This document shows positions 1-5,832 of a DNA stretch of 10,589 bases, piece by piece; the stretch's first letter is position 1; the number at the start of each line of letters is the position of its first letter. Origin of the DNA: Thermodesulfovibrionia bacterium. Its GTDB lineage: Bacteria > Nitrospirota > Thermodesulfovibrionia > UBA6902. The stretch lies in contig CAMYJJ010000088.1 in NCBI GenBank assembly GCA_947258735.1, positions 1 through 10,589 on the forward strand. The letters are read 5' to 3'. Made by a program: the position numbers and the translations under genes. The notes below the pieces were generated by a model that was not told where the DNA came from, did not search any database, and worked only from the letters and a program-made list of their open reading frames with translations.

Positions 1-231
1 GTCATGGTATCCACAATGCTGGTAGATATCGACCATCTATTTGCAAATCCAGTTTATGATGCGGGGCGCTGTGGTATCGGTTTCCATCCTTTGCATGGTT
101 TTTTGCCTATAACGCTATATGTGATACTTTGTTTTATTCCCAAATCACGTTATATTGGTATTGGGCTGGTAATTCATATGGCTCTGGATTCGTTGGATTG
201 CAATTTAACGAACGGCGTCTGGTTTGTTTAG
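1..231 (+). CDS. DUF6122-like membrane protein, C-terminal part (5' end outside window)
   Basis: The frame is open to the first base of the window, so the true start lies upstream and about 76 C-terminal residues are visible. Seen: a D-I-D-H motif near the beginning, then a C-G-I-G-F-H-P-L-H stretch, a hydrophobic segment, and H-M-A-L-D-S-L-D-C before the end. This spacing of Asp, His and Cys in short hydrophobic helices matches my recollection of the DUF6122 family, small integral membrane proteins that look like distant relatives of membrane-bound metal-dependent hydrolases (DUF457/YdjM type). Metal binding by the conserved His/Asp residues is inference, and no substrate is known to me. It ends in TAG, and I see no clear terminator after it. 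The Met at position 4 is probably internal, since family members carry a further N-terminal helix. Confidence 0.6.
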   Translation, partial: VMVSTMLVDIDHLFANPVYDAGRCGIGFHPLHGFLPITLYVILCFIPKSRYIGIGLVIHMALDSLDCNLTNGVWFV

Positions 232-434
232 TATGCACTGAAAAATAATATATGGTCTGAATAAATCACTTAAAGGAAAATTAGATGCATATATATTCAT
301 AGAAGGATGGCACATGGACACACATTCAGCAACACTTTAATCCCCTTACAATATATTCGAAAAGTTAGTGTTAGAGTTATTAATTTACACTGAAGATAAT
401 TCCATGTAATACTCATCAACAGTATCTTTCTGAT

Positions 435-461
435 TCACTGACTTTAGAGATGAGTCAGTGA
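435..461. repeat. perfect hairpin, 9-bp stem
   Basis: TCACTGACT (435-443) and AGTCAGTGA (453-461) are perfect reverse complements around a 9-base loop. No T-run follows on either strand, so an intrinsic terminator is unlikely. A second 9-bp hairpin lies 21 bases further on, and both loops contain the bases TAGAG. Function unknown: an RNA element, a protein-binding palindrome or a transcript-end structure are all possible. Confidence 0.5.
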
Positions 462-480
462 TATTAAAACCCCTCACATT

Positions 481-624
481 TCATTGATACTTAGAGAGTA
501 TCAATATCCTGCAACCTTCATTCAGTCTGAACATATCATGGATAGTTGCAGTTCTTCCCTCTTCTATATCTGACAATATGCGAAATCTATCTTTAATGCT
601 ATGAGGATATAGTTTGAATTTCAT
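481..624 (-). CDS. possible small 47-residue protein or gene remnant
   Basis: On the minus strand an ATG at 624 opens 47 codons ending in TGA at 481-483. The protein is charged and soluble-looking, begins MKFKLYPHS and contains a segment L-S-D-I-E-E-G-R-T-A-T-I that superficially recalls the start of FeoA/SH3-like domains. The match is too short to assign. The ribosome binding site is weak (GGGA about 6 bases upstream). The frame stays open for about 20 codons after the TGA, which is compatible with a longer gene broken by a nonsense mutation. Two perfect hairpins (483-505 and 435-461) sit at and just beyond the stop. The composition is protein-like, but no conservation can be shown from one sequence. 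It could equally be chance in an intergenic region. Confidence 0.3.
   Translation of the reverse strand: MKFKLYPHSIKDRFRILSDIEEGRTATIHDMFRLNEGCRILILSKYQ
483..505. repeat. perfect hairpin, 9-bp stem, 5-base loop
   Basis: ATTGATACT (483-491) and AGTATCAAT (497-505) pair perfectly around the loop TAGAG. On the minus strand this structure coincides with the end of the possible 47-codon ORF. The inner three base pairs (ACT/AGT) and part of the loop are shared with the neighbouring hairpin at 435-461, while the outer six pairs differ. No U-rich tail follows. Confidence 0.5.
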
Positions 625-640
625 CAAGGTCCCGGTGTAG

Positions 641-680
641 TCTCTTCACAATTCTTCAGATTTCTTTACAATTCTTTATA
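641..680. promoter_or_regulatory. four tandem direct repeats of 10-bp period, possible response-regulator box
   Basis: Four consecutive decamers fit the pattern NTTCTTYANA: TCTCTTCACA, ATTCTTCAGA, TTTCTTTACA, ATTCTTTATA. The two 20-base halves (641-660, 661-680) are identical at 16 of 20 positions. A period of one helical turn is typical of direct-repeat sites for OmpR/PhoB-family response regulators (known for that family); the specific regulator is unknown. An AT-rich TATATT-like stretch (704-709) follows about 24 bases beyond the array, placing the array over a would-be -35 region of a plus-strand promoter for the gene at 826. That arrangement suits an activator, but it is inference from sequence alone. 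Simple pyrimidine-rich low complexity is the alternative. Confidence 0.4.
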
Positions 681-825
681 GTTTCTTCTTTTTATCTTCA
701 AATATATATTTTATCCTGAAGTCAGAAAAACAAAGATACAGCCCTTGTACATATCGGAAAGGAGGTGCTGCAAGGCAAGGTCAATTATTTGATAGCGTTT
801 TAACAAAATGAAAGGAGACAGCACG

Positions 826-1206
826 ATGAAAAAACTTATGTCAGTAATGGTAATTATGATGTTAACTGTCAGTTTTATGGTCATCGGTATTAATAATGCT
901 GATGCCATGAATAATGAATCGGCAGCACTGTTGACAGCTGGTATCGTTCTTTTAGGTATACCCGTCATGCATGCAATTGCACACAGAGGAACCTACATGG
1001 GACCTGCGTACTCTTATGCCATTCCTCCTCGGTATATCGAAAAGACAAACATTATCTATGTTCAGCCAAAATACCAAAAGCATCGCAGACATTGGGCAAA
1101 GTCTTATAAACGGGGGTATCGGCAGGAAAGAAAACGAATAGAGTACAGGAGAGGAATGCGGGATGCACGTTATGATTACCGCAGGGGTCGTGGATATGAT
1201 TACTGA
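826..1206 (+). CDS. small exported or membrane-associated protein with Arg/Tyr-rich tail, unknown function
   Basis: 126 residues. I chose the ATG at 826 because GGAG lies about 8 bases before it; an in-frame ATG at 808 has no ribosome binding site and would put charged residues before the signal. Residues 1-27 form a signal peptide (KK, a long hydrophobic stretch, then A-D-A as likely cleavage site). Residues 33-52 are a second hydrophobic segment (A-A-L-L-T-A-G-I-V-L-L-G-I-P). From about residue 67 the protein turns strongly basic and aromatic, with repeated R-R-G, Y-R and D-Y pairs to the end (G-R-G-Y-D-Y). I do not recognise a family. A periplasmic or inner-membrane protein that binds polyanions is possible but only a guess. 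It stands alone between a possible regulatory array upstream and a terminator-like hairpin downstream. Confidence 0.7.
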   Translation: MKKLMSVMVIMMLTVSFMVIGINNADAMNNESAALLTAGIVLLGIPVMHAIAHRGTYMGPAYSYAIPPRYIEKTNIIYVQPKYQKHRRHWAKSYKRGYRQERKRIEYRRGMRDARYDYRRGRGYDY

Positions 1207-1241
1207 TTTCCTACACTCCAAAGATTAAGTTTTGCCCTTCG

Positions 1242-1273
1242 GGCAGGGTCAGAAATGACTCTGCCTATTTATT
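1242..1273 (+). terminator. probable intrinsic terminator after the 826-1206 gene
   Basis: GGCAGGGTCA (1242-1251) pairs with TGACTCTGCC (1256-1265) over ten positions with one G-T wobble, capped by a GAAA tetraloop and followed by TATTTATT. It lies 35 bases after the stop codon of the plus-strand gene. An alternative small hairpin TGCCC-TTC-GGGCA overlaps its left arm. The tail is only moderately T-rich. No T-run follows on the minus strand, so it should not serve the convergent DUF427 gene. Confidence 0.55.
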
Positions 1274-1320
1274 GACTGAGAGATGCATATCAATTCTCAT
1301 ATATGAAGTGAGAACTTTCT

Positions 1321-1602
1321 TCAATCTACGACCTCTACCCCATTCCAGAAGGCAACATAATTCTTAATCTCTTTTGCCGCTTCCTTTGGTTCAGGATAGT
1401 ACCATGCTGCGTCATTGTTGACATCGTCATTTACCGCAATGTTATAGTAGCTGGCCTCGCCTTTCCATGGGCAGGTCGTGTGAGTGCTGCTATTCTGAAC
1501 GTACTCTCTTTTAACTGATCCGGGCGGAAAGTAATGATTGCTCTCGATAATTATGGTTTCATCACTTTCAGCCAGTATTTTGTCTCTCCAGATTGCTTTC
1601 AT
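1321..1602 (-). CDS. DUF427 domain protein
   Basis: 93 residues, a complete single-domain member of DUF427, a small soluble beta-rich family of unknown biochemical role. Family signatures seen: an N-terminal W-R-D-K-I-L-A-E-S stretch, the hallmark T-T-C-P-W-K-G-E-A-S-Y-Y (about residues 42-53), and A-W-Y-Y-P-E-P-K-E-A-A (66-76) before the C-terminal F-W-N-G-V. Length fits single-domain family members. The start is supported by AAGGGAGA about 6 bases before the ATG. No signal peptide, so cytoplasmic. It is transcribed convergently with the gene at 826 and divergently from the THEP1 gene, so it appears to be a single-gene unit; the context gives no functional clue. Confidence 0.85.
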   Translation of the reverse strand: MKAIWRDKILAESDETIIIESNHYFPPGSVKREYVQNSSTHTTCPWKGEASYYNIAVNDDVNNDAAWYYPEPKEAAKEIKNYVAFWNGVEVVD

Positions 1603-1730
1603 TTTATTTCTCCCTTTTTTATTCTTAGTATAAATGCTTTTATCTCAATCTGCTATGAGTAATAATTCTCCTCCTTCCGGACAGGGAGGACTAAGGCGGG
1701 GGCGCTCTGCTATTTTATCCCCCTCACCCT

Positions 1731-1755
1731 GCCCTCTCCCGCCAGGGGAGAGGGC
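1731..1755. repeat. REP-like palindrome (10-bp perfect stem)
   Basis: GCCCTCTCCC (1731-1740), loop GCCAG, GGGAGAGGGC (1746-1755). It is preceded by CCCCCTCACCCT, a combination I recognise as a common dispersed intergenic element in many bacterial genomes (REP/MITE-like, CCCTCACCCT...CCCTCTCCC...GGGGAGAGGG). A weaker hairpin (TCCTCC/GGAGGA) lies just upstream around 1669-1689 and may belong to the same element. There is no T-run, so it is not a standard terminator. Only one copy is in this window, so dispersal cannot be shown here. Confidence 0.6.
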
Positions 1756-1833
1756 ATTTGAAAAGATGCATTTCATACCTGAAGCAATCCATGATATCTA
1801 TTGACATATAAAATTAAACAGGTAAAATTGCAT

Positions 1834-2358
1834 ATGCCGCCCAGAAAAAACATTTTCCTGACCGGCGCACCATCATCAGGCAAGACAACTATAATCAAGA
1901 AAATCATAGCCCTGCTCAATGTGCCGGCCAGGGGCTTCTATACGGAAGAAGAAAAATCAGGAGAAAAGCGGGTCGGATTTATGATGAAAACACTTGACGG
2001 CAAAGAAGCATATCTGGCACATCAGGACATCAGGTCAAATTATAAGATAAGGCGTTATGGTGTAAGTATCCATAATATAGAAACAATAGCAGTGTCTGCA
2101 ATTCGTCCGGCAGGTAACGGTCTTATCATACTCGATGAAATTGGCAAAATGGAGTGTTTTTCAGAGATGTTTAAAGAAACTGCGATTAATGTACTTGATT
2201 CATTACATATAGTGATAGGGACCATTACCTTAGGGGGTGATGACTTTATTCAATCCATAAAAAAGAGAGATGATCTGGATCTAACAGAAGTGACTTTCCA
2301 GAACAGAGATGCGCTGCCGGAACTGATACTTTCAAAATTATATGCTCTGAGAGATTAA
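1834..2358 (+). CDS. THEP1-type nucleoside-triphosphatase
   Basis: 174 residues from the ATG at 1834. The frame is open back to a TTG at 1801, but that has no ribosome binding site; ATG 1834 has AGG about 11 bases upstream and gives the usual family start just before the P-loop. Seen: Walker A G-A-P-S-S-G-K-T (residues 11-18), the family motif R-G-F-Y-T-E-E (33-39), and Walker B hydrophobics followed by D-E-I-G-K-M-E (101-107), the THEP1 signature. The length is typical of the family (about 170-180). Characterised members hydrolyse nucleoside triphosphates in vitro; the cellular role is unsettled. Soluble and cytoplasmic. The redoxin/TPR gene follows 71 bases downstream on the same strand, so the two might be co-transcribed, though the link is not obvious functionally. 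Confidence 0.85.
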   Translation: MPPRKNIFLTGAPSSGKTTIIKKIIALLNVPARGFYTEEEKSGEKRVGFMMKTLDGKEAYLAHQDIRSNYKIRRYGVSIHNIETIAVSAIRPAGNGLIILDEIGKMECFSEMFKETAINVLDSLHIVIGTITLGGDDFIQSIKKRDDLDLTEVTFQNRDALPELILSKLYALRD

Positions 2359-2429
2359 ATTCTCTCCTGTATTTGGCCCAGTTACATGTCAGTATGTTAA
2401 AATGAAACAAATTTTTAATTCTCATTTGT

Positions 2430-3455
2430 ATGAAAAAATCATGTGTGGCCCTGACAATATGCTGTTTCATGCTTTCCGCGATATGTTTTATGAATATCGC
2501 TGGTGCCGTTTCTATCCCCACCGGTGACCAGGCCCCGGATTTTACGTTATCCTCACTGGATGGGTCAACATATTCACTGAGCAGTTACAGAGGTTCCCTC
2601 GTCGTCCTTATCTACTTCAGGACAGATCAAAAGCACTCTCTCCTTGCACTTGAAGAATTAAAAATGAATCGTAATAAATATGGAAAAAGAAACGTACAGT
2701 ATATCGGTATCAGTGCAGAGAAAAGAGAAAAAGATGAGCTCCTGAACAGGGCAAACGAACTGAATATTGATTTTCCTGTTCTTCTTGATGAAGAAAGGAA
2801 TGTGTACAGCACATATGGAATCAGGGTCTATCCGACAACGCTTATCGTGGATGGAGAAGGCAACGTTGCTGCATCGCTGCCGGGACATGCATTAAGTTAT
2901 AAACTCAGGCTTGACAGCACAATCAGGTTTTTACTCGGAGACATAGATAAATCACAGTTGGAAAAGCTGCTTTTACCGGAAAAAAGAGTACCAGATGCTT
3001 CAGCCCTGTATGCAGAACGAACATACAACCTGGCCCTGAGATTTACAGAAGCACAGTTTTTTGACCAGTCAATTGAGCTCGTGAAACAGTCAATCGAAGC
3101 AAAGCCGGACATGGCAAAATCCCATATCCTTCTGGGTTATTTATTGCTCGATGCTCATGATTCAGACAATGCGGTAGAGCAGTTTGAAACTGCCCTTCAT
3201 ATCGATCCATCCTCAAAGGATGCCGGTACTGGACTTGGAGCAGCACTTATAGAAAAAGGGGACACCGGCCGGGCCATACAGGTGCTCAGTGAAGCACTCT
3301 TTCTGAATCCCAAACCTGAGAGAACGCTGTATGAACTGGGGAGGGCATATGAGTTACAGGGGGAAAAAGAAAATGCAGCTGAAATGTATAAGAAGTCTCT
3401 TGAGAAGATAGTTGGTCATCATATCCTGCCGTCATCAGTAGGTCACTGCAGGTAA
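2430..3455 (+). CDS. exported redoxin-fold (AhpC/TlpA-like) domain plus TPR repeats, redox cysteines missing
   Basis: 341 residues. Residues 1-26 are a signal peptide (KK, hydrophobic core, A-G-A cleavage site), so the mature protein is predicted periplasmic. Residues 29-170 carry an AhpC/TSA-TlpA-like thioredoxin fold: G-D-Q-A-P-D-F-T-L (32-40), L-V-V-L-I-Y-F (57-63), and a cis-Pro motif Y-P-T-T (134-137). Where active members have the catalytic cysteine(s) after this beta strand, the sequence reads F-R-T-D-Q-K-H-S (63-70), with no Cys. The only cysteine in the mature chain is at residue 340. Residues about 194-328 form roughly four TPR units (for example L-L-G-Y-L-L-L...A-V-E-Q-F-E-T-A-L, G-R-A-Y-E-L-Q-G). 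It is therefore likely a binding or scaffolding protein, perhaps for periplasmic or cytochrome assembly, rather than a reductase (inference). The ribosome binding site before ATG 2430 is weak, so the start is supported mainly by the signal peptide. Confidence 0.8.
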   Translation: MKKSCVALTICCFMLSAICFMNIAGAVSIPTGDQAPDFTLSSLDGSTYSLSSYRGSLVVLIYFRTDQKHSLLALEELKMNRNKYGKRNVQYIGISAEKREKDELLNRANELNIDFPVLLDEERNVYSTYGIRVYPTTLIVDGEGNVAASLPGHALSYKLRLDSTIRFLLGDIDKSQLEKLLLPEKRVPDASALYAERTYNLALRFTEAQFFDQSIELVKQSIEAKPDMAKSHILLGYLLLDAHDSDNAVEQFETALHIDPSSKDAGTGLGAALIEKGDTGRAIQVLSEALFLNPKPERTLYELGRAYELQGEKENAAEMYKKSLEKIVGHHILPSSVGHCR

Positions 3456-3538
3456 CTGTATATAGTATTGCTGCTGATTGTCATTACAAATCTGCCTGTC
3501 AAAACGTTTCATAAACTCCATGCTTGTCCCGGGGTGCT

Positions 3539-3569
3539 GAGGTTGAACCTCCTGCAGAGGTTCAACCTC
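3539..3569. repeat. double palindrome (two self-complementary 13-mers, inverted)
   Basis: GAGGTTGAACCTC (3539-3551), spacer CTGCA, GAGGTTCAACCTC (3557-3569). The two 13-mers are perfect reverse complements, giving a 13-bp stem, and each is also a palindrome on its own (GAGGTT/AACCTC around one central base). It lies between two convergent genes. No T-run follows, so it is more likely a REP-type intergenic element or protein site than a terminator. Confidence 0.6.
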
Positions 3570-3583
3570 GACACAGCGCATTA

Positions 3584-3617
3584 TAAAAAAACAGCCGGCT
3601 TATAAAAACACCGGCTG
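3584..3617 (-). terminator. intrinsic terminator of the minus-strand respiratory cluster
   Basis: Read on the minus strand, CAGCCGG (3617-3611), a 12-base loop, then CCGGCTG (3598-3592), followed at once by seven T residues and ATAA. The stem starts 28 bases after the stop codon of the final NrfD-family gene. This is a textbook rho-independent arrangement. The plus-strand tail (CTTTCATT) is poor, so the terminator is chiefly for the minus strand, with at most weak activity for the redoxin/TPR gene. Confidence 0.8.
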
Positions 3618-3645
3618 CTTTCATTATGTATGATATATTACTTCT

Positions 3646-4878
3646 CTAATCTCCAGATTTGCTTGATGTAAACCTCAGCTTTCCCGTGTACACAGGAAGA
3701 GCAAATTTTAAAAGCAGCGTAAAGAACAATGCCCCAAATGCCCATATCCCCAGGGCGACACTCTTTTCCACTGCCGAAGGTCCATACTCATAAATCTCGC
3801 CCAATGTCCCGGGAATAAAACCGGGAATGATCAGACCCATGCCTTTTTCAATATACACGCCGGCAATGATCATGACGCAGGCAGTGGTAAGCGTAAGAAT
3901 ATTTTCCCTTGTCTTTGGGCGCAGAAGAAGAAAAAACGCGGTAATATTAAAAATAAATGCCATCCACATCCAGACAACCAGATTGTTATGCTCATGCAGT
4001 CCAAAATACAGGTATTCCATTGGGGCCAGATGCAGACTGCCTGAGTAGAACTCCTTAAAAAATTCAGCCATAAATAAAAACAGGTTAATACCCATGGCAT
4101 ATGCAATGAGCTCTGCGATTTTGAATATGGCTGTATTTGATATTTCCATGTCAGACACCTTTCTGACTATCTGAAAAATAATGATCATCAGTGCAGGTCC
4201 TGAGCATAATGCGGAAGCAATAAATCGAGGAGCAAGAATTGACGCATTCCAGAAAGGTCTTGAAGAAAGACCGTTATACAGAAAGGCCGTAACCGTATGA
4301 ATGCTGACCGCCCATGGTATTGATAAAATGATAATAGGCCATAAGAATGACATCTTGTATTCTTTACCATATGCAAGCTTATAGAGAACATAAAAAACAG
4401 CGACACAGTTTATCGCAAGATATCCGTTCAGAACAAGAACATCCCATGCAAGAAGAGAAGACGGAAAATTCATCATCCCGAGCAGGGGGAGAATATGCCA
4501 CCCCCGTTCCGGCCTTCCCATATCAGAGACAACAAATAACAGGCACATGATAATGGCTGCTATCGCAAGCATCTCACCGAGTAACACGATCTCCTTAATG
4601 GGTTTGAAGTTGTACAGGTAGGCTGGAATGACCAGAAGTACTGCAGCAGCAGCCACCCCTACAAGAAAAGTGAAGTTTGAAATATAAAACCCCCATGAGA
4701 CCTGGTCTCTCATATTTGTCAGAATCAGTCCCTGATCAAGCTGCCGAATATATGAAAAGACTCCCGTGACAATCAGAATTGCCAGGAGGGCAAGCCAGGC
4801 ATAATATCCCTTCCCTCCTTTTGTGACGAATTTTAAAGCTGTAAAAAAATTTCGTACCGGTTGCAATAAATCAGACAT
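3646..4878 (-). CDS. DsrP-like NrfD-family integral membrane subunit
   Basis: 410 residues with about ten predicted transmembrane helices (roughly 26-44, 62-86, 97-119, 142-168, 177-200, 213-238, 252-276, 298-319, 327-350, 373-394). Family landmarks resembling DsrP/HybB-type NrfD proteins are W-G-F-Y-I-S-N-F-T-F-L-V-G-V-A-A (62-77), D-M-G-R-P-E-R-G-W (119-127), W-N-A-S-I-L-A-P-R-F (210-219) and H-E-H-N-N-L-V-V-W (295-303). Such subunits bind quinone in the membrane and exchange electrons with a partner ferredoxin-like protein; they carry no cofactor themselves. The partner is the gene immediately upstream; 21 bases separate its stop from this ATG, with AAAGGAG about 8 bases before the start. 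It is the last gene before the terminator. Assignment to DsrP rather than another NrfD branch (Hmc, Tmc, ActC) is by recollected motifs. Confidence 0.85.
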   Translation of the reverse strand: MSDLLQPVRNFFTALKFVTKGGKGYYAWLALLAILIVTGVFSYIRQLDQGLILTNMRDQVSWGFYISNFTFLVGVAAAAVLLVIPAYLYNFKPIKEIVLLGEMLAIAAIIMCLLFVVSDMGRPERGWHILPLLGMMNFPSSLLAWDVLVLNGYLAINCVAVFYVLYKLAYGKEYKMSFLWPIIILSIPWAVSIHTVTAFLYNGLSSRPFWNASILAPRFIASALCSGPALMIIIFQIVRKVSDMEISNTAIFKIAELIAYAMGINLFLFMAEFFKEFYSGSLHLAPMEYLYFGLHEHNNLVVWMWMAFIFNITAFFLLLRPKTRENILTLTTACVMIIAGVYIEKGMGLIIPGFIPGTLGEIYEYGPSAVEKSVALGIWAFGALFFTLLLKFALPVYTGKLRFTSSKSGD

Positions 4879-4899
4879 ATGTTGTTCTCCTTTGACACG

Positions 4900-5832
4900 T
4901 TATGTTGCAAAGAAATAATAAAATTTCGGCGATGTATTCAGGTCCTCCTTAAGTCGGAACACCCTCTTGTGTTCTATGCTGTAGCGAATTTCACTTTCAG
5001 GATCCAGAAGGTTTCCGAACTTTCTGGCCCCAACAGGACAGATCTCAACACAGGCAGGATACCTGCCGGGTTCTTCCCTGGTCCTCTGAATGCAGAATGT
5101 ACATTTCTCTACTACGCCTTTGTACCTTGGTCTGTTGCCGAGATAATGGGTCTCGGTGATTATTTCTTCCCTGGCAACCTGGGGAGCGGCCCAGTTAAAA
5201 CGTCGTGCCCCATACGGACAGGCCGCCATGCAGTACCTGCAGCCGATACACCAGTTATAATCAACGACCGTGATCCCGTCCCGTTCCTGCCATGTTGCCT
5301 TTGTGGGGCAGACTTTCACACAGGGCGGGTTATCACACTGCTGGCACTGAACAGGCATATAAAAATGTCCTTCTTCAGGAACTTTACCGGGATTATAATA
5401 TTTTGTTGCCTCTTCGAAAACATTGACCCATCGTTCCCCTTTTTTATACTCAAGGACAGATATCCAGTGAATCTGGGGATCTCTGGACTGATTGTTCTCC
5501 TCTACGCATGCATAAACACAGCGTCTGCATCCAATACAGCGGGACAGGTCCAGACCATAGCCGTACTTTACTCCATCAATGGGTTTGGTCGATTTTATAT
5601 TAAAATCTTTTCCATATTCATCCTTATATTCGCTCTCAAGTCTGGCAATAACTGTCTTGAGCTCGTCCTTGTTCATCTGGTGAAAATGCTTCTGAAAAAA
5701 AGACTCCCACACACCGGCATCAGCACTGTCAAATGGAAACGCCAAAGAGGTGAGTCCAACTGCAGCGCCCTTGAGAAAAGTCCTTCTTCGGACCGTCTTA
5801 TTACTTGTATGATTAATGTTTTTCTTTGACAT
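4900..5832 (-). CDS. Tat-exported ferredoxin-like subunit with four [4Fe-4S] clusters (DsrO/NrfC/HybA-like)
   Basis: 310 residues. A twin-arginine signal (R-R-R-T-F-L-K-G, residues 15-22, then a hydrophobic stretch ending near A-D-A at 37-39) predicts export as a folded, cofactor-loaded protein. Sixteen cluster cysteines are visible in four sets: C99/C102/C105/C109; C163/C166/C171/C175 (C-Q-Q-C-D-N-P-P-C-V-K-V-C-P); C195/C198/C201/C205; and C244/C247/C261/C265. This is the standard electron-wire subunit that couples to an NrfD-type protein. The ATG at 5832 has GGAG 9 bases upstream, and the gene overlaps the end of the tetraheme gene by 20 bases, implying translational coupling. Order cytochrome, Fe-S protein, NrfD matches DsrJ-O-P. 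It could also belong to another NrfD-linked complex; no catalytic partner is seen. Confidence 0.9.
   Translation of the reverse strand: MSKKNINHTSNKTVRRRTFLKGAAVGLTSLAFPFDSADAGVWESFFQKHFHQMNKDELKTVIARLESEYKDEYGKDFNIKSTKPIDGVKYGYGLDLSRCIGCRRCVYACVEENNQSRDPQIHWISVLEYKKGERWVNVFEEATKYYNPGKVPEEGHFYMPVQCQQCDNPPCVKVCPTKATWQERDGITVVDYNWCIGCRYCMAACPYGARRFNWAAPQVAREEIITETHYLGNRPRYKGVVEKCTFCIQRTREEPGRYPACVEICPVGARKFGNLLDPESEIRYSIEHKRVFRLKEDLNTSPKFYYFFAT

Noticed and set aside
307..393. A 28-codon plus-strand ORF at 307
   Set aside because: The purine-rich stretch directly abuts the ATG, and nothing in the peptide or its surroundings suggests a gene.
435..483. A selenocysteine reading of the TGA at 481-483 with the hairpin at 435-461 as SECIS element
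   Set aside because: The distance is plausible for a bacterial SECIS, but the apical loop (CATCTCTAA on the minus strand) lacks the expected leading G, and the product matches no selenoprotein family.
765..803. A 12-codon leader peptide starting at GTG 765
   Set aside because: The GTG overlaps the Shine-Dalgarno-like sequence itself, leaving no spacing, and the peptide has no attenuation-type codon run.
1801..1833. TTG start at 1801 for the THEP1 gene, and TTGACA there as a -35 box
   Set aside because: No ribosome binding site precedes the TTG, and no -10 hexamer is found 16-18 bases after TTGACA; ATG 1834 gives a normal family N-terminus.
4879..5829. A 316-codon open frame on the plus strand opposite the Tat Fe-S protein
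   Set aside because: It lies wholly antisense to a gene with sixteen correctly spaced cluster cysteines, has no recognisable domain, and its composition is what the reverse strand of a Cys/Pro-rich gene gives.
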